A program made the translations under genes and the position numbers. A DNA stretch of 64,000 bases from Camarhynchus parvulus (Eukaryota > Chordata > Aves > Passeriformes > Thraupidae), in assembly GCF_901933205.1 (NCBI RefSeq), contig NC_044572.1:93391465-93455464 (forward strand), given 5' to 3'. A model generated the notes under the pieces. It was not told where the DNA came from. It was given only the letters and a program-made list of their open reading frames with translations, and ran no database searches. This document shows, piece by piece, positions 12,107 to 26,168 of this stretch (position 1 is the first letter of the stretch; every line of letters starts with the position of its first letter).

Positions 12107-15100
12107 CATAACCAGTCGAGAAAAAGTACCAAAGCCACAAGTAAATTCTGAGTGAATATTCCCATATGAATGAGGATTAGTTTATGTTTCACTGTGGTAT
12201 ATCAGCAGATGAAATATTACACTGTATATTTCCTCTTTATCTGGTGTATTTCTTCCCTCCCTCCCTCTTCCGTACCCTCATCTCTCCCTTAAGTAACTGG
12301 GCTTTGCTTTATTTTATTATTTGAATTTTGTTTAGTCAGGCGCATATGGATGTTTAGAAGGACATTTATTTCAAGGGGGGGATTTCTGAAAACCATGGTT
12401 CTTTTATTTTAGGGTCTGATTTTGTCTTGTCCTTGAAATATTCTCTTTCTTCTCTTTCCAGTTTGGCCTGTTCCATATATTTCTTCAGGGCAATTAATCA
12501 TTTAGACTCGACATATAATTTGTTTATTCAGTAGTTATATATATGCAACCTTTCTTTTTTTCCCTCCCATTAAAGATTTTGCTTTCCTATCACAGACGTT
12601 TTCATCAAACCTCTGTTTTATGCCTTTACCTAATATTCACTGCTAGAAGCATGCAAAGATCTTGCTTGCTTTATATTAGGTTCCCCTTGCCCTGCCCAAA
12701 CCACTAGGAAATTACACATATTCAACTTCCCAACAGACCCCTCATGGAACAGTGTGGTCACAGCTCTTTGTGCATCCTGCACGAGCTGATCCTTTTATTT
12801 GCTTAGGATAGCACAGATGCTTTGTTCCTCGCCGTGGAAGGGATTCTGCCTATTCTCATTTACATGTCCCATTGATTTCAGCTAAGTACATACAGTACAT
12901 GGTATTGCAGCAAAGACCATTGGAAATATCTCTGTTATTGCAGCATGCTGCACACTCTGCAGCAAATCTGCACCACAATAAACCTCTTCCTGCAGCATCC
13001 AGAGATACTCAAATAGCAGCAGGAGAGAAATGCCTGATGGTGTCCTGAGTGATATGTTACATTTGACTGTCACTTCTGGTCTGCCTGCTGGAGCTGTTCC
13101 ATCCCGGTTATTTATTAAAGAAATTTCAGGGTCGTTTGGGGTTTTTTTTTTCCCTCCCATTCTTATGAATTCCAGACCTTTTCCTCCTCCATTCACAAAC
13201 GACCTCCCCTCTGAACTCTGAATGACAAGCTGAACTTTGTGATCTTAGCAGAGATCCCTACAACACAGTTTTTTGAATACTTCCTCAGGAATATTTCATG
13301 CTGACAGACAATGCCAGAAAGGACATATGCTTTTGTTGCCATTGTACTCGTGCACCTTGCCTCAGTATGTCCCAGTCACGTCCAGGACTGTTGACTTTAA
13401 TTCGCATGTCTCCTGGAAACAACAGGAGAGCATTCCTTTCAGAAGGGACTGAATTTGTCCCGCAACATTTGCCTCTATTTTAAGCTAATAAAATTCCTCC
13501 CTGCCTTTTTTTTTTTTCCTTTTTTCCCTGTCACTGCAAGAGGGTCTGTCTCTCTAATGACACAGGTGGATGTGGTACTTGCCAAGGGGAGCAAAGTATT
13601 AGGAGCAGAAAAATATCTACTGACATTTCACCACGTGAGTGGCTTTGGGATGGCACAGGGAACACTCTCTCTGGCAGCAAAATCCCCAGGCCAGGTCCTT
13701 GCTGTAGACGGGGTATTTTCTATTTGGGCCAGTACACAGCAGGGCTGTGACTGACACCTCAATGTCACCTCCAGCTTTGAGCCCATTTGCACTTGAAGGC
13801 GCCAGCAATGGTGGGTTAGCTTCCCTCTTGGAGGAGAGAGCAAAGCCCAGCTTGTCTAACCAGCAAATTTAGATAAATTCAGCTCACCTAAATTATTTGT
13901 AGCTTCTATTCCTATTTAGATGTGTGTACTTTTAGAATACAAGTGAAAGCCAACAAAGGAGACATATTTTGCACAACCACAGTCTCCAACTTAGACATCT
14001 ACCTGCTTGTAATTAGAACCATAAGTCATTCAACCAACAAAATAGATGCGGGCCAGAAAGAAGCAGCTGATTTTATAAGCTGGATCCACTAAATAGACTT
14101 TGCATGCTTTTAACCAGCTCTGCACCCACCTGAAATGAGAAGTTTTTGTTCCTACTGTAGGAAAGCTAATTCTGCCACTGACCTTTCTACAGTCATCCCA
14201 CCTTGCTGCCTGCCTTCTCCCAGAGGCTGTCATTCTACATTTTCACACCAGAATGGGATAGCACTTTGGCTTGCCAGTTTTATTTGCCTGAAAATGCAAA
14301 TATAGGTAAACATGACACTCATGAACTTACGATGAATTTGTGGATGAATATGTGCTCATCAGGAATTTTTCTTTTTTAAAAATTTAAATAAAGGAGCAAT
14401 TTGTTAAAATTTTACCTTTGTAAAACAGAGAATGATTAAAGATAGTAAAATGTTGGTTTTTTTGGACAGTGCAAGATTTTCTTATCAGCAGAGAACTAAA
14501 ACTAAAAAGAATTTAGGGTAGACCAAGCTGACCTGCTTTTCCATAACCTGTTAGCAACCTGTAGTGGTCATTTTCCTCACAGTTCTTCTCCCCAAACCTC
14601 CAACTTTTCCCCCTGGGGATTTCTTTCATGCAACTTTTTAAACCTGCTTGTTTGCTCCTTCACCTATTCCTCCCTCAACTCATCCCATAGGATGCTGAGT
14701 TTGGAAACATCTTCGGCATAAATCCAACCCACAGAAAACAAACACATTTGGGAAGACTGGAGGAATGCCTAGGTAGCTTGCTGCAGTGTTTTGGGTCTTA
14801 CTTTTTTTTATTAAAAAATTAGCATCTTGTGCCAGATAATCTGCCACCTTCTGTGTTATGTGTAGATCTGCTGAGGCTGCATCATATAAACCAAACAGAG
14901 TTTGGTCAGCATATTAAATTCATCCTCGTTTCTTTGACTATCATTTGTTTATCAGGAAAAGACTGGTCTAGACCTTAATCAAAATGAGGAAAATTAAATT
15001 CCTACTAATTAGGGAGTTCTCAGCACTTGCTAGATCTTTTCAAAGATGAAGAGGTTAATCATTTGCAGTCAGACAGTAAGAAATGAACCACTTGTCTCTT

Positions 15101-18100
15101 CCTTCATCCTCTATGCAGTTCCTCCATTTCAACATCCTTGTTACTAAATCTGAGACAATGTGTAGTTATACAGAAGGAAATCTCTCTGGGGTATAGCTGA
15201 AGTTGTTTAAATTGTGCTGATTTACAAAGATGAAGGATTTTTATTTTTTTTCCCCAACTAGAAAAAAAAATTACCTTTTTTTCATAATGGCAAACAACCT
15301 CCTGCAAAGTCAACTCCTTTTCTGAAAGTCATTGCTAGTTTTATAATTTCTGAGTCATTAGATAACAGATAGAACTCCACACTTAGTGGTTTCAAATGTT
15401 TATGGTCTGCAATTCATTCTTAATGAGCTCTCTCCATGTCTTTATTCTTCTTCACACCCTCCTGCTGGGAAATGTCTTACTCTGCCTTGGCTTTTGTTAA
15501 TGATTCCACAATCATTTCAGAGCCATTTCTTCTGCCTTATGTAATTCTGACACTGCATAAGAGCCTGGCTCTGCAGCCTCACAGTTGGAAATGTAACCTT
15601 TAATGTATTAATTTCTCTTGCTCAAAACAATTTAACCTCTGTCTTGGTTTTGTGATTGCTAAGTGTTCCAATTAAATGCCTCTTTCATTTTTTGTCCTGG
15701 AGGGCTTGATCTTACCAGTATTATGTTTAACATACCCTACCTAGCAAATGATGAGCACTCCAGGGTCCCCTCAAGTGTTCTTTATCAATCCGTTATCTAT
15801 CTCAGGAGTGTCTGTCACATTTTCAAAACAACAACAACAGAAGAGATTAATTAAACTACTTTTAAACACTAAATAACAAAAACCTCTACAAGTGGAAACA
15901 AATAATTACATAGCAGGAGAAGGAGTAATCCAGGAGGAATAAATGCACTCCCCCACAGCCCCCTGATCAATAGTAACCCCTGAATGCTATTTAAATGCTG
16001 AATCTTCCACATCAGGATGCAGCCGGGATCAGGAGTTGTAAGAATGTGAAAATTAATCACAGTAACAAAAAGTCTCTCTGTGCTTGTCTTTTTTTATTTC
16101 ACCACCTGGCACTTAACAAAAAACATGCCCAGCAAGTTCTGAGATGTTTTGAACCTGCATCCAGCAGGAAAAGATCTTTTTAAACAGAAAGAAGGAGTAG
16201 GGGCAGGGGAAAGGCGGAAGATTTGGAAAAATAGGTCACTACCCCTAGCACTATTGTTAGTAAATGGTATCATAACAGGTTGGCTGTCAGCTGCTCCAGT
16301 GAGGAAATTCAATGTTTCCTCTTAATTTTTCTTTGCCCTAAGTCACACTTATTTTGGCCATCAGTTTTATTCCAGCAGCTATTAAGACTTCTGTGCAAAG
16401 TAACTGGAAGAGCAATAGAACAAGACTTCAGCTGAGCCCATGCCTGTTTATTCCCAACTATTATCCAAGCACTGCCTACATGCATCTGGACTCAAAATGC
16501 TGTGCAAGTGACCCAAGAGCAGAGGTAACAGGAGCAGCAGGCTGGCTTGTGTCACAAGTGCTGGGGGCCACGCTCAGCCTGCCCACTGCTGGCGGGTAAC
16601 TGGTGCCATCACAGCTGCTGTGCCCAAACTCAGGGCAGCAGCCAGCACCTGAGGTGACCTGCCACTCCCCTGGCCCCTTCGTGGGCAGGCACATGAAGGA
16701 ACAGCAGGACCTCAGCCAGGATTCTGAGGCAGAGGGAAAATGGCTCATGGTCCCCAGTGCTGTTTGCTGATGCTTGCAGCTGAATTCCAAGCACTTCCCA
16801 GACAAATGGAACTGTTATTGGTGTGCATGCTTCACAGGCATTACCTGAAAGCAGGAAAGGATACAAGTCCTAAGGAATTATTTCAAGGCTAATGCCACTC
16901 TCTCAGTCATGATTTCTTTTCCAGGCATCCATCCCCAGGGGCAGTTCAACAGCAGCCCAGGGAGAGCCACACCACAAGTGGAACCTGTCCTCCTTGCTCT
17001 TCCAGCACTTTCTGGGCTCTAGACACAGGACAAAGAGCTTTGGTGTGTTATTGACATTAGAGCCAAAAGTGTCGCCCTCTCTCTGTACCCACCCTCCCAC
17101 ACAAGCAGCCGCTCTGGGCTGAGACTGGTTATTGGTTTCTAATCCCACCTCTCACTTGCAAACTTAAAAAGCTTTAACTCTGCACTTTTCACAGGTTGCA
17201 GGGTAGGGTGTTGGTCTGAGAGCTCCACAGACCTTCGGGAGGAGCATGGGAATGTCAGACAAGGCCTTGCACTTTACTGAACATGCTCGCACCTCTTCAT
17301 CCCTGTCTCCCTCCTGCAAGCTTCTAGCTGTGCTCACAGTGCTGTCCTCCCTGCTAGGGAAGCTGATAGTTTTTCCCTCTGCTTTTGTTTCCAGCTCTCT
17401 GCTCTTTTAGTGGGACCTGTCAAGCACAAGCTTCTGACTGAAGGATCAAATCTCATTCTGCACAACACTGCAGCTTCCAAAATCTATAAAGGAGTGCCTC
17501 AAGTATTTACCATTGTCCTGAGGTTGAGCACCACTTGTCCTGAATTCCCTTAGATTTTGGGGTGCTTCCACCAAGATGATACTGCAATAAGTTTTTCCAC
17601 AATGCTTCTAATTTTCTTGGAGTGCTTGTCAGGTGAGTGTCTGACTGCCCATGTCTCTATCATTGTGTGCTGGCTGTGCTCTCAGACACAGACACACCAA
17701 GGGCATCATTTAGTGTCCTGGACAAAAGCAGCTTGTGCAGTTAGAGATTTCCTAAGTATCCACATGATAACTGGAGGATATGACAAGGGACCTGTGGGAC
17801 ACCCAGCCAACAGCAAACCTGGCAGCTGAGGGACCAGAAGGATGCCCAGGGTGCCTCAGATGGTCCTGGATACCTTGATTTGGGCAAATGAGCTGTGCCT
17901 AAAGTATCTGAAACTCTTTAATTGAGCGATGAAACTTTCCATGTGCAGGGCAGCCATTACCTGTAGTGCCACAATCTGGCAGGGACAAAGGAAGGCACCA
18001 CTGCGAGCTGGCAGCATGGCATTGCTCCCTAGCAGTCAATATTTACAAGGGATTGCAGATGGGTGTGCAAATCTTCCTCATTCCCAGACTAACCAAGAGT

Positions 18101-21100
18101 CAAAGGAAGCAGGTCAATGTTTGCAATGCTCAGCTCTCCTCTATTGCTTTATGTCCACATTTCCACATAGTGAGGAGACCTTTTCAGCGGTAATGAGATC
18201 TCAGCATCTTTTTCAATTACATTGTGGTCATGGAAAGCTCTTGAATAAATGCATTTTTATTTTCAGAATTGCAATTTTTACCTGTATTTATCACAACAGC
18301 TCCTGCAATCACAGCCATGAGGTTTGGTTTTAGCAATTATCTGCTACAACAGCGTCTCACTTACTTGCTTCTTGTTTAAAAAGCAAAACTCTGTCTGCTC
18401 ACAGACCATAGCACTTCAGGAAGAGATTGGTAATTTGTAGACTGACATTTTACATTCATGGATGATACACATTGGCAAGTTCAACCTGTGGTGTGCAATC
18501 TTTGGTAAAACTGAAATTACAAATGTTGCCCCCCTTCGAAAAGAACATGTGGTTCACTGACAAAAGCATATTTAAGTGTGTATTGGAAATCTTCTGTAAA
18601 GAATTGTGATGTCTAGGGAGACTTTTGAGATGGGATTCTTCAGATGACATGCCCTTCCCTGCTTCACTGTGGAGCTTCTTGCTAAATCCTGTATCCCTAC
18701 AAGCTTTGGCACAGCAAGGCCCTGCTCCAAACTGGAATCTCTGAGGAGAAGAGAAAAAAAAAATTAAAAAAAAATCACACAGCTGATTCGGGTAAAAGTC
18801 ACCCATTAAGACCTACACTAAAACAACTATTTGCCAATGGTTTGGAAATCAGAGTTTGTTTAAAATTTATTGATAATAATAATTTAAACTCTTCATTGCT
18901 ATCATTTGAACCATTACCTTTTTTCTGCTCCTATAACATTGTATACTATGAGAAGTAAATTAAGTGAACACTTGAGGTATCCTCTAACTTTGAATAGGTT
19001 TTATGATTCTGTGAGAGTATACCAGCTATATTTCATTTCTCTTGAGGATTCTACTCTTGGGAAAATGGTTAAAAAATTTCCAACATAATTGGGCTTTCAC
19101 TGGAAAATTAGGAGTTCATTTAAATAATTTATTTCACATAAAGTGTCTTTTTATGTAGAAAATTTCAACTTTGCATTGTAAAGGCAAGAACTTCAAACCC
19201 AAGAACTTCAATTTCCAACACAAACTAAAATAATTTAGTTTAACAATAGAACATCTTTGAAAAAAGCCTGTCCATTTTCAACTTTAAATGAAAGAAAAAC
19301 AAATTGTATATGGGCAAAATGCTATTTTCTAATAATTCTAGAGTTGACCTCTCCACTGAAGTTAATGGACCAGATCATAAGGTATTTATTCAGTATTCTC
19401 TTGGGAATTTCTCCAGTTTTACACATGCAAATGCCAAATATCTGAATCGTGAGTGTATGAACCTCTGAACACTACTTTCTGGAAACAGTAGTTGCTCAGC
19501 ATTTATCAGTCAGCGCAACAAACTTCTTCACCCATGGCTGACTATCACCAGATGATGAATGCTCATGCAGTTTTTCTCAAGCTGTGGGATGGAATAATAC
19601 TGCAAGGCACATTTTTTTTTCCATGAAATAGTCTTCTCACAGAACTATGCTAAAGCTGAGCCACTCATTCTATATACAAGAGAACTGAGCAGGCAATATT
19701 TCTGCTTCTTCTGATCCAGCAAGAAGGGCAAGCAAAATGGCTCTCCTGGGTTAGAATCTGTCCAAAAGCAGCAGGGAATGTAAGGATAGGTCTCCTGTGC
19801 GTTGAGAAAGGAAGTTTCTGCTGGAGCTTGTACGCAGCAGCCAAAGTTAATTAAGAGTCCAAAATCAACTTAGGAAATTAATAGCATGATTTTTTTAAAG
19901 CTTAGCTCTGCAGAAAAAATCCCTCTGATATATCTGTAAGATTCTGTACAAACAAATATAGAAAAATGCAAGACAAGACATTATGACTTCAATAAAATTG
20001 TCACTGCCCAGCAGTTACCAAGATCATCCTAGGTACCTTTCACAATGGATCAACGTGCTCAGGTAGCACCGACAACAGGGAGCTGTAGCACAGAAACCCA
20101 TGGGTATGCATGCAAAGGCAACACAAAAGAAAATTCTGTGGAAATTCATCCACGTTTCTCTGCAAGTTGTATGTTCTTAGATTGCCTTTTCAAATGCTCA
20201 CATGCAAAAAATGGAAACAACTCTCCAGCTGCTGAAGTGCCTTGGCAGAAGGGTGCTCTGTACAAGAGATGAGAACTTTGTGATTGTCTCCTATAGATTA
20301 ATTTCTTTCAAGAAGTATCATAAAGCCAGTCACTGTCCTCATGCAGTAATAGGCTGTGTGAGTGGAACCATGGACCTCAGTCATTTGCCACTCTGCTGTT
20401 CACTCCAGACTACAGCCAGAGTCTCCAGCAAGGGATGGTGGGTGCCTGCTGGGAGGCACTTGGGCTTGGAACCACCCCAAGCACATCACCATTCCCACTT
20501 CTTCCAATATCCCTCCAAGGACAACCATGCAAAACGGTCACCAGCTCAGTTGCCCTAACAGGAAAAAAAATAAAGGAAAAAAAAGAAAAAAAAGCCCCCT
20601 CAAAAGCCCAAACTTCATAGCCTGACTGCTTCACTCAAAAAAAGAAAGATCAGACTCTGTGGGTGTCATCTGTAGTTCTTTCTCAAGCAGGTGACCCTAC
20701 CATCTTTCTCACTGTGCAACCACATGCTCGGGTTTTCCTGGTACAATGCTGTGTTGAAGGCTCTGTGCTCCTCTGGGCAATATTTGTGTAATAATAATGA
20801 TGTTTTCTTGTAGGAAGCTCATTGTAGAACACATACCATTGGGTTCAACATTTCCCCTCTTCCCAGCATTCAACAGGGAGTATTTAAGATAATATCAGGA
20901 AGTTGCTAAAGAAAGTTTGAAATAAGTAGATGTTGTAATCTGGCAACCAGTTTCAGTGTTTTTGTGCAGTGATAGATTTAATAATTTATAAATCAGTGGC
21001 ATGAACAAAGCAAGAACCAAAACAGAACTACCCATTTCAAAAGTGTAAAGACAGTTAACCTTTAAACAGATGGATAATTCCAGACAGCACTGTAAAATTA

Positions 21101-21979
21101 ATAGAGCCTAAACTGTAGGTCTCAAAGCTGCAGAACACATCTTGGGAGACCATGTTTTTGAGATCATCATAAATCAATTTTTTTCTTATCAGTCCCTTAT
21201 GCATAAATCGACTACAAGGCCTGCTAGGTTATGAATATGTATGTCATGACATGACAACTGATCCAGTGCTCCAGTATCAAAAGTCCTGTGATCTTATTGC
21301 TTATACTGAACCATCAGCTTCTTCACATCGTGCAGAAACAGTCACAACAACAATATGAAAGCTGGACTGGGAAAAGGTAAGAAGAAGAGATTTTCTGCAG
21401 GGGAAATTTTAGTGAATGAAAGCATGGAATCTCTTAAGGAATCCCATTTCTATCTTTGCATTATTTGCAATTCTTTTCCTCATTAAATCATGTCTTTTCA
21501 GAGACATTTTGCTTTCCCCAGCTAAAATCTTCAGCTTTGGCAAGGAACAGAAGGCAAACTGTGAACTACCTGGAACCTGATGGCTTTTTCTGTCTTTATG
21601 AACATACCTGCCATGTCCATACAAAAGAACAAACCTGACCACACTTCAGGATGGTGTAAACACACACCCTAGAAAAATACACTTACAATTATCAGGAACA
21701 AAAAAATTACCAGAAAACACATTGTTTTGCATTGCCTTAAAAAGCACAGTTGAAAACATATTTCATAAAAAGATACATTTATAAATACAGGATACTATCA
21801 AAACCAAGTGAGAATGAAGGCTGGGATGGAAGTGAAGCTCAAAGAGTGATGTTCCATAGCTGCCAGGCTCAGATATGCCAGTGCCTGGGAGACACTTTCA
21901 TTAGCAATAGGGAAGATGCTGGCAGTGGAATAAACATGAAATTTGATCTGATGATCTCTTGCCTTGATACCACATAGAC

Positions 21980-22130
21980 CGCTGCTAATTATGAAGCTGC
22001 CTGACAAGCAAATAGTGCTCCATATTTATAACAACAGACAAAATCAGCCAATTTGTCATTTTAATGCCTGATATAACTTTGAATTTTCCATAAAAGCGGC
22101 AAGGAAATTAGGACCAGAGTTTACAGTTAA
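21980..22130. promoter_or_regulatory. Candidate conserved non-coding element
   Basis: AT-rich but complex sequence has CGCTGCTAATTATGAAG, CCATATTTATAAC, GCCAATTTGTCATTTTAATG and CATAAAAGCGGCAAGG. Homeodomain-type (CTAATTAT) and MEF2/SRF-like (CCATATTTATA) words lie within 60 bases. Judged by eye only. Confidence 0.25.
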
Positions 22131-25100
22131 AGAAATAGAGGGGTACATATTTCTCTCGATTCCCAAAGGTCTTTGTATTTTTCCTTCATCCTACAATACT
22201 TCTTCACTCTGGCCTCTGCAGAAATTTCTTTTTACTCCTTCAGTCTCAGAGATATGGAAGTTCTCACCCACAGTAACAGAAAGGCAGGGCAACACAGTGA
22301 AACCAGCCTGCTGTAAAACCAGTGTAAAGAAACAATGAACTGGGATCATCTGGAAGTATGTCCTCACTTTCATTTGTTCCCATCCTGGGCAGGCAGTGAC
22401 TTTGTGTGAATAAAGGCAATAAAAGGACATGGTACCAGGACATGTGTCCTCACTTGAATATAAAACAAATGAGTATCAGCCAGCAAAAATGGGGGGTTTT
22501 GAGTCCTCTTTGCTTTCACAGAAACACAGGCAGCATGCATACAAGCAGTGCAATACCAGAGGTGACTTGCTCACTTTACACACAAAAAACTTATTTGAAC
22601 AGACACATGCTGAATAGAATATACAACATAAAGCTTCTAAGCTACATGTGACCCACTTTTGCAGATATCAACTGCCTCTGAGTACTCAATATCACATTAA
22701 CATAAATGCCATTAAGTTTTGGCCCTGTATCATCTTTATTTTTTATAGATACATAATTATTGAGAAGAGGCTGTTAACTTTTTATAGACTTTAAATATAG
22801 TCTATCAGTTCTCTCTATCTCACTTTGTTTAAGGATTCACCCAGCAGAACAATTGTATTGCTGCCACATTGCTCTACTTTACAAAAAAATATGCTTCTGC
22901 TTCATGGAGTGAGGAGAGCTCCACTGTACCCTCTCAGGTGCACAGGCACCAGGTACACCCAGCAATTGGCACTGACTCATCACAGACATGGGCACAGCCA
23001 GCCCTTCAATTTGAGAAAGCTTGGCGCCTACTTTTAATGTATGTTATAACCTCAGTAGTTCTGCAACATCATAAAAAGAATAAAGAGCAATGTCCCATGT
23101 CTAGAAATAGAAATTATTCCTATTGGAATTTATGCATTCAGTGTAATTAATTCCTATTTTTTAGGTTTTTTTTTTTTTAACCGAGAAACAGTTACTCAGT
23201 TTCAGCAGAAGATATTTTAAAAGCTTTCTTCCAGTTTTGAAAAAAAATTGAATTTGCTGTTCCATCTGATGATGGGATGGAGCAGAACTTTGCAGAGTGT
23301 TTAAGCACATTTTAATCCCATAATTTTATCTGGAGTGCCCCTAGGAGACACCCAGCATAATATTTCACATGTCCAAAAGATGAAACAAGGTCTCAACTAC
23401 CATCTATTTGATTTTTTTCTTTTTCCCACAAAATAAGGAAGAATTACGTTAGTATATATTGTGCACAGACAAGAGTACCTGAGATTTCCCTCTTGATATG
23501 GCCAGAAAATCCTTCTTGGGGGAAAATGAACATATTGAATGCTTTAAAAATAGCTAAGTATTTTAGATGCTACACCAAAAAAATGTATTTTACTTGCCAC
23601 CACCTCCCTAAAACTATTATTTTTTCTTGCTGGGTTTAGTAGCTGAAATACCTCAGTGTTTTCACTGAGCATTACCATGTTTACAATAAAAAGAAAGCCC
23701 TACGGGAGTCTCATTTGGTTTCATTGCACTGTTTATAAATTAACAAGAAATGGAGACTGTTCTGAATGGCAGAGAGAAAGAGAAGATACATACACACTGG
23801 GAATTCTGTAATGGCAAAAACAAACTGATCTCTGATGATAAATAAATCCCTGACCAGAGATGGCTGTCTTGGCCAAGGTCTCCGTATCAAAGATATAATG
23901 AGGGGTCACAGTGTGGTGTGGGCTACTGCAGGCAAGACAGAGGTTAAATCTTTCTGATGAAATCCCAATTCATTGATTGCACTTTCTATTGCTATTGCTA
24001 TCTGTGGAGGTGACTGGAAGCAGCAGTGAGCTGTGACTTGGAAGGACTGTGTCCTCACTGGTTTTGTAGGGCCGTATTGTAGCTGATGAATCAATGTTGT
24101 GATGGTGATGGAGCAGAGCTGACCCCAGTGATCAGAAATGCCTCTGCTCAGCCAGGGCACTGCTCCTCGTGAAACACAGAGAGTGAAGAGCCACAGGGCA
24201 TGAGAACTTGTCCAGATTTTCTAACACCTGAGCACCTGCTGAGGAGCTCCACTGGGCAGCACCCCCAGCACCAAAGCATTTCATTAACCTGCGCTTCCAC
24301 CCAACCATCCTCTAAATATGTCTCTTTTCAAGGTAATGTTTGAGGAGGCTGCTGGCTATGCACGTTGTCCCCAAGTACCAAAGACCTCAATATTTTTGTT
24401 ACTTAAGGCTTTGATAAAGTGGTCCAGTTCCCTCAATTTGTGAGGGTTTTGTGATTGGAAAAATTCCCTCAAAATTTTTTGGTATTTCTATTTATCCTGA
24501 AACACAAGTTAACTCCCTTCTTGAGCATATGAGCAACAGCTAGAACTCCTCCTCCTCCTTATCAAAAGAGATAAAATAGATAAACCTGCTCTTCACCTAA
24601 GCGTGTGTTGAAGTAATCTTCTGAACTGGGGTATGAATGGTGAAAAACCATAATTGTATGAGACCTAGCTGCAAGTCTTCCCACAGTGATAAGGTTTGGA
24701 CTATTACTTTCATTAATAGACACGAATTTCAATTGACTTTAATCCTCCAGCATGTTGAAGAATTAGAAGTTGAATGTAAATGTTTGGTGTGAAACAGAAT
24801 TGAGGAATTTGTGGTGAATTATTTATTCAGCTAATTTAGCCTCTTTCTCTGTTAATGAATTCTTTGCTTTTTTTATAAGTGCATTTGTTATTCCAACTTG
24901 TTTGACAAAAGATTTGTGTGAATCTGTTTCAGCTGGTGGTTTGTGAACAAGCCACTGACAAGGGCTCTCTTTCCCTCATAGCTGCTTGAGGTTACAGCTG
25001 ATGAACTGGGCACCTGAGGCTCCTGGTGTTACTGCTGTTCCCATACTGGTGACTAATGCTTTTCAAGGAGACATGTGAGAACTTGTGCACAGGGGAATGG

Positions 25101-25768
25101 GGCTGCATGGTAGGATGAAGATTTAGGGAGAGAAATGAAGCTGCCTTTACCTTGCTTTCTGGTCAGTCAAGGCTTAGTCCTATCTTACTTTGAGAACTGG
25201 TCAGAGTAGGCTACACCTTCATAAGTAAAACAATTTTTCAAGCATGCTACCTCGGCCACAATGTTGCTACATTCCAACAAATTAAAGGATATGAGCAGAG
25301 ACACCCAGCTGCTCAAAAGCTACAAATATAAAGTAATTTAGAAGCCTTTGACAGAGGCAGAGAGGCAAGAATTTCTGATAAAGACACAGCTGCAAACAGC
25401 TTCGAGCCTTGCAATAACGCAAGGAACGTGTATCAATTTCTGTCGCTGCAAACATCGACTGCTGAAACTTAATACCAACCTCGCCTTCGTGATGATGAAG
25501 AGATGACATTTCCATTTTATTGATCTCACAGAGATGCAGTGCAGGCGGTGTCAAGGGGAGCTGGGTACAGGGACTGCAGCCTATGTCCGTGCACAACAGG
25601 TATGTTCTGAGTCCACTGTGTGGTTTGGTCCCCAGCAGGCTGGGACAAGGAAAATCTCTTGGATGGCCACACGCGCATTTGAAGAAGAGAAACAAGATTC
25701 CAGTGGGAAACCAGATTCAACTATGAGATCATTTGTGGCTCTCACCATGAAGAAGACCTTTATATTCA

Positions 25769-26168
25769 AATAGAATCATAGAATGCTTTGGGTTGGAAGT
25801 GAACTTGAGTTGGAAGGTCACCAAGTCCAAACTGCCTGTCATGGGCAAGGACATCCTCAACTAGATCAGGTTTCTCCGAGTCCTGTCCACCCTGGCCTTG
25901 AATGTTCCCAGGGATTTGGCATCCACCACTTCTCAGGGCAATCTGTTTTAGTCCCTCACCACCCTCACACTCAAGAATTTCTTCCTAATATCTAATCTAA
26001 ACCTGTCCTCTTCTAGCTTAAACCCAGTCCCGTTTGTCCTATCACTACTGCCTTTGGAAAAAGTCCCTTCCATCCTTCTTGTATCCCTTTAGGTACTCAA
26101 AGACTCTCCCCAGAGTCTTCTCTTCTCTGGGCTGAACAATCCGCTCTCTCAGCCTTTCCTCATAGCAG
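25769..26168 (-). mobile_element. CR1 LINE, 5'-truncated 3' end
   Basis: The plus strand shows the reverse complement of a CR1 3' end. It starts at the terminal TAGAATCATAGAAT signature, followed by typical words such as GGGTTGGAAG, TTCTTCCTAATATCTAATCT and CTTCTCTGGGCTGAACAA, and ends near TTTCCTCATAGCAG. About 400 bases remain, consistent with the usual 5' truncation of CR1. The element runs right to left, the same orientation as TSHZ1. It is fairly well preserved, so it is a moderately recent insertion, and it has no coding capacity. Confidence 0.92.

Larger units (their letters stand above)
8756..25768. other. Non-coding desert between the two CR1 fragments
   Basis: No gene is supported. 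GC-richer patches near 10480-10640 and 16500-17150 hold overlapping chance frames on both strands. Enhancer-like stretches are 10960-11500, about 13300-13460, 21980-22130 and 24750-24960. Other notable items are the palindrome at 12081 and short T-runs. I saw no transposon I can name. Confidence 0.6.
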